64,000 nucleotides of DNA from JAWLDA01 sp041686855 (GTDB lineage Bacteria; Bacillota; Limnochordia; DTU080; RSA5): positions 62,001 to 126,000 of the forward strand of contig JAWLDA010000009.1 in NCBI GenBank assembly GCA_041686855.1, given 5' to 3'. Below, in pieces: positions 29,218-37,009 of the stretch. Numbering within the stretch: the stretch's first letter is position 1; every line of letters starts with the position of its first letter. Made by a program: the position numbers and the translations under genes. Under the pieces are notes generated by a model. That model was not told the DNA's origin. It was given only the letters and a program-made list of their open reading frames with translations, and did not search any database.

Positions 29218-29406
29218 CATTCTGGAGTACCACGTGTCAGTGGCGCACAGTGATGGCGCCTTGCAGGGTGTACGTTAACCCCTCGAAAGCCGCGCAGGAA
29301 CCTACTCAAATGGGAACAAGTAAAAAAGCATAGGGTACGGGAGCTTGGGGTCGAATGCCTAAAACCAAACATCTACACGTGTTACGAGAACATGGAGGTG
29401 GGTTGG

Positions 29407-30189
29407 TTGAGACTCGCTTGCAGCTCGCTGGCATTCTCGAAGCAACCATTCGCTGAAGCGTTGCGACTCATTTCCGCACTCGGCTTTAATTACGTGGACC
29501 TGGGGGTCCTTGAAGGCTGGGCGCATATCTTCCCATCCCAACTTACCGACGATGTGGAACGCATTGCGGACACCACTAACGAGGCACTGAGTAACTACGG
29601 TCTCGTTCCGATTGCATTCAATGCGAATCTAGGTACAAGGGAGACGGACGTTCGTGGGGAGCGCATGAGAGGACTTCTCACACTGGCGGAACGACTTGAG
29701 GTCAACGTGGTGACGCTTCCCGCTGAGGGCGGGAACGTGCGTGAAGCAGCCGGACTCATAAGTCCCCTCGTCGAACTCGCGCAAGACCGCGGCATCAGCA
29801 TCGCAGTTGAGACCCATATCGGTCATGTAACTGAAGATCCAGAGCGTGCGCTCCGTCTTGTCGAAGAGGTTCCGGGGCTTGGCCTTACGCTTGATCCTAG
29901 TCATTACTACGCAGGTAAGAATCAAGGGCGAGCGTTTAACGCCATCTATCCTTACGTACGTCATCTTCATGTGCGTGATGCCGGGCTCGGGGGCTGGGAA
30001 GCTGTGCAAGTGGCGGTCGGTACGGGCGCTGTCGACTTTCCAGGCATCCTTCGAGGACTGACGGCTCATGGTTATACGGGTAACGCGTCGGTGGAGTACA
30101 TTGATACCATCGGCGACTTAGACGTAAGGCGTCAGTTAATCGAGGCAAAGGCGCTGGTTGAGAAGGAATGGGAGGTTGACGCCGAGTGA
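29407..30189 (+). CDS. Sugar phosphate isomerase/epimerase (xylose isomerase-like TIM barrel)
   Basis: 260 residues. The TTG at 29407 is preferred: GGAGGTGG lies about six nt upstream and the protein then begins MRLACSSLAFS, as usual in the family; an ATG at 29392 is in frame without a ribosome site. Metal-binding residues of AP-endonuclease-2-type barrels are visible: Glu in VETHIGH, Asp/His in LDPSHYY, His in HLHVRDA, and Glu in VEYID. It probably interconverts a sugar or inositol derivative in the cytosol. The stop overlaps the start of the Gfo/Idh/MocA dehydrogenase gene by four nt, so the two likely act in one pathway. Confidence 0.85.
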   Translation: MRLACSSLAFSKQPFAEALRLISALGFNYVDLGVLEGWAHIFPSQLTDDVERIADTTNEALSNYGLVPIAFNANLGTRETDVRGERMRGLLTLAERLEVNVVTLPAEGGNVREAAGLISPLVELAQDRGISIAVETHIGHVTEDPERALRLVEEVPGLGLTLDPSHYYAGKNQGRAFNAIYPYVRHLHVRDAGLGGWEAVQVAVGTGAVDFPGILRGLTAHGYTGNASVEYIDTIGDLDVRRQLIEAKALVEKEWEVDAE

Positions 30190-31160
30190 GTCGGCTGCGA
30201 GCGGCCGTGGTGGGATGTGGCGGCGCGGGGCGAAACCACGCCAGGGCGTACCAGCGGTTGTCGGATACCGAGTTAGTGTGCGTTTGTGATCTGGACGAGG
30301 CTCGCGCTGATGGGCTGGGAAAGGATTTTGGCGTCTCTTCATTCTCTAACGTAAAGAGAATGCTCGACGTTGCAAAACCCGACCTGGTCTCTGTATGCAC
30401 GAAGGAGTACCACCACGAAGAGCCTACCATCGCTGCATTAGAAGCGGGAGCTCACGTCTTCTGTGAAAAAATCATGTCCTATTCCCTAGAGTCCGGACGC
30501 CGCATGCTCCAAGCGGCTAAACTCAGTGGGCGAGTCCTCGGTGTCGACTATAACTACCGTCATATGCCTGCCTGGCGCTGGCTCAAGGAGCGGCTGCTAG
30601 CGGGAGATGCAGGCGAGCCAACACTGGCTGTAGCCACCGCTCACTCATTTTGCTGGCACCACACATTAGATCTATTTCGTTTTTTGTTCGGCCCGATCGT
30701 GGAAGTCAGCGCGACGATGCAGGACGATCCCCAAAAGACCCCATACCCCTGGCACAGCCAAGATGAAATACTGTACATCCCGTCCAACGCCGTTACCGCG
30801 ACATTCACATTCGAAAGCGGGTTGATCGCCCAATTAATCAGTAGCATGCACTTTGATCTGAAGGAGTACATGATTGATCTGCAGGTGGTTGGAACGGGCG
30901 GACGGATCGGCGTCCGGCGCATCCGGCTTGATGACACGAGGGGAACCCTTGAACATTCGGGTGACGGCGCTCTCCCCAGTTTGCCTGTTGTCTCCCTCGA
31001 TGAGTCATTCACCCTCTCAATCGCTGCATTCGTGGGTGCAATCAAGACGGGGAGTCGTCCGCCAACCACAGTCGAGGACGGATATGAACTCCTAAAAATT
31101 GAGAACGCCGTCGTTCGGTCGACAAAGGATCGACGGCCGATTGCGCTCAATCGCTCATAG
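30186..31160 (+). CDS. Gfo/Idh/MocA family oxidoreductase
   Basis: 324 residues, GTG start overlapping the isomerase stop (GTGA). An N-terminal Rossmann domain (VVGCGGAGRNHARAY) binds NAD(P); the CEKIMS motif corresponds to the family's EKP lysine; the C-terminal domain has the HTLDLFRFLFG segment that contributes substrate-site residues. Enzymes of this family oxidise or reduce hydroxyl groups of sugars and inositols. Coupled to the isomerase, it may oxidise a sugar that the partner then epimerises or isomerises. The substrate is unknown. Confidence 0.9.
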   Translation: MSRLRAAVVGCGGAGRNHARAYQRLSDTELVCVCDLDEARADGLGKDFGVSSFSNVKRMLDVAKPDLVSVCTKEYHHEEPTIAALEAGAHVFCEKIMSYSLESGRRMLQAAKLSGRVLGVDYNYRHMPAWRWLKERLLAGDAGEPTLAVATAHSFCWHHTLDLFRFLFGPIVEVSATMQDDPQKTPYPWHSQDEILYIPSNAVTATFTFESGLIAQLISSMHFDLKEYMIDLQVVGTGGRIGVRRIRLDDTRGTLEHSGDGALPSLPVVSLDESFTLSIAAFVGAIKTGSRPPTTVEDGYELLKIENAVVRSTKDRRPIALNRS

Positions 31161-31297
31161 GCGCGGTACCAACTCTCGTGACCGGCGCCTACGTCGATAC
31201 GCTTGTGGGGACTTTGCCGGCTGAGCGTCGTGAACCCGCCTCTCCTTCCGTGAGACACGTTTTGCCACAATGGCGGTGACGGTCGTGCAGGGTGCGG

Positions 31298-31925
31298 GTA
31301 TTTTTCTGACATCGAGTGGATCGACTAGCAGGCTCGACAAGAAGGATTGACAATTGACAGGCGTACTCCTTGGGCGATCTCATTGGGCGTTCCCGTCAGG
31401 CGTTCCCCTGGGTGTCCGAAAAGTGCTTGCTATGTCCGTGACCCCGACATCCAGCGGTGGTCGATTGAGAGGGGACCCTCTTTAAGCAGGCCGTTTCTTC
31501 TGGGCACCGTAGTTGGGAGCCACCACCGGACTAGTACCGGGTATTTTTCGGACACTGATTGGGTCGACAAGTGGATCGACAAGAAGGCGCGACAATCGAC
31601 AGGCGCTCCCCTGGGTGTCCGAAAAGTGCTTGCTACTTCCATGACATGACATCCAGCAGTGGTCGTTGGTGAGGGTGCCCTCTTTGAACAGGGCTTTTCT
31701 TTCTCGCACCGTAGTTGGGAGCCACCACGTGCCAGTACCGGGTATTTTTCGGACACTGATTGGGTCGACAAGTGGATCGACAAGAAGGCTCGACAATTGA
31801 CAAGCGTTCTCATTGGGCGTTCTCATCGGTGCCCGAAAAGTGCTTGCAATGCTCGAGACCTCGACGTCCAGCGATAGTCGTTAGTGAGGGGACCCTCTCT
31901 TGAGCAGGGGTTTCCACTCCTTCTT
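31298..31925. repeat. Three-copy imperfect tandem repeat, apparently non-coding
   Basis: Units begin with GTATTTTTCKGACA at 31298, 31541 and 31742 (spacing 243 and 201 nt), and the third ends near 31925. Each holds: a cluster of TCGACAAG direct repeats; an inverted pair TTTTCGGACAC ... GTGTCCGAAAA about 60 nt apart (weaker in unit 1); a segment GACRTCCAGCRRTRGTCG; then GAGGGNNCCCTC overlapping CCCTC...AGGG plus T-rich sequence, which could form alternative hairpins. Units 1 and 2 end in GCACCGTAGTTGGGAGCCAC. Small frames cross the units on both strands but shift between copies. Function unknown. Confidence 0.8.
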
Positions 31926-32275
31926 GAATTGAACGTGGAAAAATAAACGTGCGCAGATTGAACGTGCGCAAAAAACGATCGTAAAGTTAACGCATCGATT
32001 TTCATACCACTTCCCCGTGGAAACCGAGATACCCGACCTAGGTGGTAACTAATTGACTGCAGCAGAAGAATATTCCGTGGTGACCGTGCCAAGGTTAGGC
32101 CCGTTTATCTGCATGCGGCACTTTGGTTGCGGTTTTCTAACGTTGTGACTTGGTACACTTTAGGTGCCGGACGGGAGCGCATCGATTAATCGTGACTGGC
32201 CGGCAATGAGTGATCTGTCGGAATGGTATTCGGCTTCAGATAACACGGCTTGAGCCATTAATGGAGGGATGCGAA
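31926..32275. other. Intergenic region after the repeat block
   Basis: No gene is supported. A short repeat is present (TTGAACGTG near 31928 and AACGTGCGCA twice near 31947-31970). The rest is probably leader and promoter for the DUF1858-like gene, but I see no convincing promoter pair. Confidence 0.4.
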
Positions 32276-32491
32276 GTGGAAGTCACACTTGAGAGGTCAG
32301 TCGGAGAACTCCTCGAAAAGTTCCCAGATATCGTGGAGGTTTTTGAGAAGCACAACGTTTTTGTGGAAGACGAGTGTGATCAGGTGCTCGACTTCCCCCT
32401 CGAAGAGTGTGAGACATTGTGTCGGATCGCTGACCTGAATCAGCTGGTGGCAGACCTCAACGAGCATCTCCGATCAAAGATCAAGGCGTAG
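32276..32491 (+). CDS. Small DUF1858-like protein
   Basis: 71 residues from the GTG at 32276, chosen because GGAGGG lies six nt upstream; an ATG at 32261 is in frame. The sequence SVGELLEKFPDIVEVFEKHN matches the start of DUF1858 / hybrid-cluster-protein-associated domains, helical modules often fused to or encoded beside redox enzymes. The usual close cysteine pair is not kept; cysteines lie instead in DEC, EEC and LC. Highly acidic and cytosolic. Role unknown. Confidence 0.65.
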   Translation: MEVTLERSVGELLEKFPDIVEVFEKHNVFVEDECDQVLDFPLEECETLCRIADLNQLVADLNEHLRSKIKA

Positions 32492-32506
32492 AAAGATTCG
32501 ATCAGG

Positions 32507-32529
32507 GGTGGGCCTCCCGCTCGCCCACC
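32507..32529 (+). terminator. Hairpin terminator after the DUF1858-like gene
   Basis: Seven-bp stem GGTGGGC / GCCCACC with a 9-nt loop, 15 nt after the stop codon, followed by TT only. Confidence 0.55.
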
Positions 32530-32847
32530 TTACATACTCTCGTCAAACGGGTCATCTCCATATAAGCGCCAAGTTGCCTAATGAGAGCTTGGCAAACATC
32601 CTGCTACTTAATGCTCCCCCCGGCCATTCCAGAGTTAACGATCTCATTTGACATGTTCGGCCTTCGAAGTTGTCGGTAGAGGGAGGCGTGACCTCGATTT
32701 AGCGTCGGTGTCTGATAAAAAATGACGTTGAGGTCGGGTTTGCCGTTTGCACGTCATAGGAGATAGCGGTAGGGGCATTAATTAATAATAGTGGTGGTTT
32801 ATGCCCGGTGGTTTATATCCGAGGAAGCAGGGGAGGGTCCATCGACC
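32530..32847. other. Leader region of the Thr/Ser dehydratase gene
   Basis: No gene is supported. It contains a GCCAAG / CTTGGC hairpin near 32560-32586, a TTGACA at 32649-32654, and a GACCTC ... GAGGTC pair 40 nt apart (near 32691-32738) that could be a protein site or an RNA stem. An AT-rich stretch lies near 32777-32790. Confidence 0.4.
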
Positions 32848-33855
32848 GTGCCGTGTGGGAATGTGGACCGAGCGCCTACCGTCAAGCAGGTTGCAGAAGC
32901 GTATCAGCGCATTGTTGGAATCGTTCACAGGACGCCGCTCGTAAGATCTCGGTTGTTGAGTGAACGGGCGGGCTGTGAACTCTTTTTTAAGGCGGAGAAT
33001 CTTCAACGAGCCGGAGCTTTTAAATTTCGAGGCGCGTACAACAAGATTGCGTCCTTGTCGGAATCCGAGAGGCAAAAGGGTATCATTGCTTTCTCGTCGG
33101 GGAATCATGCCCAAGGCGTCGCCCTCGCGGCACAGATGCACGGGTGCAAATGTACGATTGTCATGCCCGAAGGCTCCTCTCCCGCAAAGGTTAGCGGTGT
33201 ACGCCAATACGGAGCCGAACTCGTCTTTTCGGGGCCGCGCAAAGGGGACCGAGAAGCGCGCGCTCAGGCGTTGATCGATGAGTTCGACTATACACTGGTT
33301 CACCCGTTTGCGGATCCCAAAGTGATAGCCGGTCAAGGAACAATCGTCTTAGAACTTTTGGAGCAGTTACCCGAGATGGACGTTTTGGTTGCCCCCGTCG
33401 GCGGCGGCGGACTACTCAGCGGGTGTGCCATTGCCGCAAAGGCGCTTTTCCCGCACGTTCGGGTGATCGGGGTAGAGCCCCAAGGAGCGGATGACGCCCA
33501 CCAGTCATTCGGCAAGGGAAAGCTCACTGCAATCGAGGCCCCCGCCTCCATCGCGGACGGACTCCTTGCCAGCCAAATCGGAGAGTTAAACTGGTCGATC
33601 TTTAGAGAGACGGTCGATGACATAGTCGTCGTCAGCGAGGAGGAGATCAAGGAGAGTATGGCGCTCTTGCTGACACGCACTAAGTTGTTGGCAGAGCCGA
33701 GCGGCGCCACAGCAGCCGCGGCCGTCTTCTCTGGGAGAATTGATGTGGCAGGCCAAAGAGTCGTTTGTATCGTCTCAGGGGGAAACGTCGACGTAGCCTC
33801 GCTGGGAATGTATTTCGGCACGAGTGCGCCGCACCAGCTCAAAGGAGGCGACTAG
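32848..33855 (+). CDS. Threonine/serine dehydratase-like PLP enzyme
   Basis: 335 residues from the GTG at 32848 (GGGAGGG ten nt upstream); a GTG at 32791 is in frame but lacks a site. Fold type II PLP enzyme: the cofactor lysine in GAFKFRGAYN, the SSGNHAQGVA phosphate/substrate loop, and the glycine-rich GGGGLLSG loop. It would deaminate threonine or serine to the 2-oxo acid, or act as a serine racemase; these cannot be separated by sequence alone. It lacks the C-terminal regulatory domain of biosynthetic IlvA, so feedback control by isoleucine is not expected. The last 81 nt overlap the 3' end of the convergent MFS gene. Confidence 0.88.
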   Translation: MPCGNVDRAPTVKQVAEAYQRIVGIVHRTPLVRSRLLSERAGCELFFKAENLQRAGAFKFRGAYNKIASLSESERQKGIIAFSSGNHAQGVALAAQMHGCKCTIVMPEGSSPAKVSGVRQYGAELVFSGPRKGDREARAQALIDEFDYTLVHPFADPKVIAGQGTIVLELLEQLPEMDVLVAPVGGGGLLSGCAIAAKALFPHVRVIGVEPQGADDAHQSFGKGKLTAIEAPASIADGLLASQIGELNWSIFRETVDDIVVVSEEEIKESMALLLTRTKLLAEPSGATAAAAVFSGRIDVAGQRVVCIVSGGNVDVASLGMYFGTSAPHQLKGGD

Positions 33856-34971
33856 TAGTACGACAACAAGGAGCATGTTCGCACCCATTGCCGTCTGAAA
33901 GTTAGTGTAGTCGGCAATCATTCCGGTCCACCAAGGCGGGAGCATTGAGCCGAGTGTCATTCCTGTGGAAAGAATGCCGGTGATCGTGCCCCCTTGCCTC
34001 TGAAACGCTCGATTCGCGATGGCCAGCGCGGTCGGATAGAGGCCCGATAAAAACAAGCCGCTGAAGAAAATTCCTGGTAGCAGGAGTAGTGGCTGCTGGC
34101 CAAAGATGACCACGAGCGGGTACGTAACTGTCGTACCGAGAGCGCATAAAAGGATCGTTTGGACGTTGCCGATGCGCTGGGTGAGGGCGCCGCAGGCAAA
34201 GCGTCCGAGGGTGAGGGCGGCGTAGAAAATGGAGATCGTGCTTGTAGTCAAATAGGGGTGCATCGTTCCAGCGAGGTCGAGGAACGTCTTGATCCAACCG
34301 ACTAAAGACCCGGCGACACCGTTGTAACAGAACGCGATGAGGATAAGCGTTAACAATAACGTGCTCCGAGCCAACTGAGGCGTCGAGACGGTTTCGGTGT
34401 CGGATTGCGCTTTCTTCCCGGGGAAAGGCGAGCGCATTGAAATGATACCAAAGAGGGTCCACAACAGGACCGGTGCGGCGACGATCCATCTCCAGCTAAT
34501 GGGTTGTAGCAGAGCGACGCCGATGAGTAAGGGCGCAACCATGGCGCCTGCGCCATAGATTCCTTGCAGATAGTTGAGGTATCTCCCCGTTTGGTTTGGA
34601 TTCACTTCAGCGACTAACGTATTGAGACATGTCGAGAGCGCTCGTTGACCGATACCGAAGATGGTAAAGCCCACAACAACCAGGGGCCACGACGGGGCTA
34701 ATACAGCGGACGTTAACCCAAGCACGGAAAGGAAGATGCTTAGAACGATGACGGGTTTCGTGCCATAACGGTCGACGAAAGGGCCCGCTGCAAGCCCGCC
34801 GAGGCTCCCTCCCAAAGAGCGTGCCGGAAAGAGTAAGCCTGCGACAGCGAGGCTTAGTCCAAACTCATCGATAACGGTGGGAAGGACGGGGGCCACAACC
34901 GACGCGCCGATACCGAAGAGGAAGTATTCGCTAAAGGCCAATCGCGTCACAGATTGAGCTCTGCCACCCAT
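33775..34971 (-). CDS. MFS transporter
   Basis: 398 residues from the ATG at 34971 (GGGGAG eight nt upstream; in-frame ATGs lie at 34977 and 35022). Twelve hydrophobic segments with the DRYGTKPV loop between helices 2 and 3 typical of the major facilitator superfamily. The substrate is unknown; no signature of a specific drug or sugar group stands out. It follows the aldo/keto reductase gene by 82 nt on the same strand, and its coding end runs 81 nt into the convergent dehydratase gene, so both proteins' C-termini are encoded by the same DNA. Confidence 0.88.
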   Translation of the reverse strand: MGGRAQSVTRLAFSEYFLFGIGASVVAPVLPTVIDEFGLSLAVAGLLFPARSLGGSLGGLAAGPFVDRYGTKPVIVLSIFLSVLGLTSAVLAPSWPLVVVGFTIFGIGQRALSTCLNTLVAEVNPNQTGRYLNYLQGIYGAGAMVAPLLIGVALLQPISWRWIVAAPVLLWTLFGIISMRSPFPGKKAQSDTETVSTPQLARSTLLLTLILIAFCYNGVAGSLVGWIKTFLDLAGTMHPYLTTSTISIFYAALTLGRFACGALTQRIGNVQTILLCALGTTVTYPLVVIFGQQPLLLLPGIFFSGLFLSGLYPTALAIANRAFQRQGGTITGILSTGMTLGSMLPPWWTGMIADYTNFQTAMGANMLLVVVLLVASFELVRRTRAEIHSQRGYVDVSP

Positions 34972-35053
34972 CGACATCGCTCCCCAGAGAATCGTATCAC
35001 CCTGCGCCTCCTCGTTCCTCATCCAGGCGGAGAGTGCCTAGCGTTGCTCGTGC

Positions 35054-35998
35054 TCAGTCGGATTTCCCCGCGGCAATCTCTTGGATCTCGGCAATGACGT
35101 CGGCGTCGAGTTGAAAATCGACGGCTTTCAGGTTTTCATCGAGTTGGTCAATACTGCGAGCGCCGATGATCGGGGCGGTGACGGCGGGCTTGGCCAGCAG
35201 CCATGCCAGTGCAAGCTGGGATACACTCATCCCGAGGCCCTGCGCATACTCTGACAACTGTGCCACGGCCGCGAGGTTGCTGTCGGTCAGGCGTCGGCGC
35301 ATACCCTCTTCATTCGCCGCCCGGCTCCCTCGTGGAATTGGCGCCCCCGGGCGATACTTCCCGGTGAGGAGACCGCCGGCAAGCGGGCTGTAGTTGATAA
35401 TACCGATGCCCTGATCGACGCAGAGCGGAACGAGTTCGGACTCGGGCGCCCGATTTAACAAACTGTAAGACGGCTGCACGGTGTCGAATCGGGCCCATCC
35501 CCGCTTGTCGCTAATCCACAACGCTTTGCACAGGCGCCAGGCGGGAAAGTTAGAGCACCCAATGTAGCGTACCTTTCCCTGATGGACGAGATCATTGAGT
35601 ACACTTAGCGTCTCTTCTAGCGGCGTGTCGACATCTACGCTATGCGCCTGGTAAAGGTCGATGTAATCGGTGTTCAAACGCCGTAGGCTCGCTTCCACCT
35701 GCTGCAAGATGTGTCGCCGTGAGAGCCCGGCGTCGTTGGGGCCGTCGCCCATCCGCCCCCATACCTTGGTTGCGATCACGACTTGGTCCCGGCGCCCCTT
35801 GACCGCTTTGCCGACGAAAGTCTCGGATACACCTCGGCTATAGGTGTTGGCGGTATCAATAAAGTTGAAGCCTTGATCGAGAAAGTGGTGAATCAATTCA
35901 ATCGAAGACTTTTCGTCGGTCTCTCGCCCAAATCGCCATCCACCGAGACAAATCGGCGACACTTTGAGTCCTGTGGAGCCCAATCGACGGTATTCCAT
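35054..35998 (-). CDS. Aldo/keto reductase
   Basis: 314 residues with AAGGGGG nine nt before the ATG. NADPH-dependent TIM-barrel reductase: the catalytic tetrad is visible as Asp and Tyr in FIDTANTYS, Lys in VVIATKVW, and His in YQAHSVD. The C-terminal part has the cofactor-binding ITAPIIGARS-like segment. It resembles the general-stress YhdN/IolS type of Bacillota. Substrates are aldehydes or ketones not predictable here. It lies 74 nt downstream of the selenoprotein gene on the same strand and may be co-transcribed with it. Confidence 0.92.
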   Translation of the reverse strand: MEYRRLGSTGLKVSPICLGGWRFGRETDEKSSIELIHHFLDQGFNFIDTANTYSRGVSETFVGKAVKGRRDQVVIATKVWGRMGDGPNDAGLSRRHILQQVEASLRRLNTDYIDLYQAHSVDVDTPLEETLSVLNDLVHQGKVRYIGCSNFPAWRLCKALWISDKRGWARFDTVQPSYSLLNRAPESELVPLCVDQGIGIINYSPLAGGLLTGKYRPGAPIPRGSRAANEEGMRRRLTDSNLAAVAQLSEYAQGLGMSVSQLALAWLLAKPAVTAPIIGARSIDQLDENLKAVDFQLDADVIAEIQEIAAGKSD

Positions 35999-36072
35999 TG
36001 GTAATGATCCCCCTTGGATTTGTTTTCGCCGAACAGCCGTCCTCGAGAAGGTAGGACCTTGTGGTCAATTGA

Positions 36073-36828
36073 TCATAACGCGCAACCGTCGGGTCCACAG
36101 TCCGCCCGACGCCTGGCTTCTTCGTCCTGCTCTTTGGCAAGTTGTTCTTTCTGCCACGTTCGATCGATCGTGGGGTGGAATTTCTCTGGGAACTTAATAG
36201 CCCAGATTTGCTTGCGAATCACAAAGTTGTTCGGGTTTAATTCGAGGGCGCTCTGCAACTCGGCAAGTGCGTCATCCGTACGATTCTGCGAGAGGTACTG
36301 GACCGCAAGTGCGAATTTCGTGTCAGAGAGCTCTCGTCTTAGTACATCGTTCGAGGTCGAATCCGAACCCGCATCTTCGTCAATTTGCTCGATTTCTCCG
36401 TCAATCAAACGGCGAACGGCCCGAAAGTGCTCGTCATTATCGACGCTGAAGCCGGCGAGACATATGTACCGGACGATTCCTTCCTCGTCAAGGAAGATGC
36501 CATTGGGGATGGCGTTGTAAGGAATCATGCGCCCAAGCCGGTTTTCAGAATCTACCGCGGTGGGAAAGGAGAGACGCGCTTGTTCGACAAAAGGACGAGC
36601 AGCCTCCGGTCCCCTTACATCTGCGGCGACGGAAAGAATCTGGAAGTTACTCTCGCGGTACTTGCCGTAAAACTCCTGCCAACCTGGCAGTTGCTCGCGG
36701 CAGCCTCACCAGGAAGCCCAGACGAAGATAAGCGTCTTCTTGCCCCTGAGAGCTTCTCGGTTGATTGACCCTCCGTCCAATAGGGGTAGCGTAAAATCAC
36801 TCATTCGTTCACCGACTTTGATAGCCAT
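36073..36828 (-). CDS. TlpA-like thioredoxin-fold selenoprotein with in-frame UGA (Sec-Gly-Cys) and TPR tail
   Basis: Read through one TGA, the frame from the ATG at 36828 (AAGGAG nine nt upstream) gives 251 residues. The start DFTLPLLDGGS and LIFVWASW are the usual TlpA/ResA beginning. The next codon, TGA at 36706-36708 (residue 41), sits where the first active-site cysteine of WCxxC belongs and is followed by Gly-Cys43-Arg. Downstream the frame stays intact with the rest of the fold, including the cis-proline region (NAIPNGIFLDEEG), then a TPR-like helical region (about 165-215) and a CGPDGC tail. A SECIS-like hairpin lies 15 nt after the UGA. No signal peptide, so probably a cytosolic thiol/peroxide oxidoreductase. 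A nonsense mutation is the alternative. Confidence 0.82.
36676..36690 (-). promoter_or_regulatory. Bacterial SECIS-like hairpin
   Basis: In the mRNA, CUGCCA / UGGCAG form a perfect 6-bp stem with loop GGU. The stem starts 15 nt after the UGA and the loop begins with G 22 nt after it, within the window described for bacterial SECIS elements (16-37 nt, G in the first two loop positions). Confidence 0.75.
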
Positions 36829-37009
36829 ACACATTCACTCCTTCAAGTCTCTTGGTAGCGTGTATGTCATTACCATACCACGAAGTCGGCTGTTCAGTCA
36901 GGACCCGTGCCATGGTGCTGAACGCCGCGTTGGTCGGCCAGTATAGCTCCCGCCTAACGTGCAAATACTTCCTAGCAAGGTAGAGAATGCGAGTAGGGGG
37001 GATCGAAGG

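Noticed and set aside
28482..29333. Ala/Pro/Thr-rich and Ser/Asn-rich frames overlapping the Gln-rich gene
   Set aside because: They come from reading the repetitive CAG-rich DNA in other frames; only the Gln-rich frame has a ribosome site and keeps its sequence between duplicated blocks.
31347..31877. Two small proteins sharing an STGYFSDTDWVDKW segment in the repeat block
   Set aside because: The segment is encoded by the repeated DNA; frames shift and stop differently in each copy, with no ribosome sites.
31298..31925. CRISPR array
   Set aside because: The repeats are about 200 nt apart and long and diverged, with no short direct repeats and unique spacers.
36385..36768. Plus-strand open frame opposite the selenoprotein
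   Set aside because: It has no ribosome site or family pattern and is a shadow of the TlpA-like gene on the minus strand.
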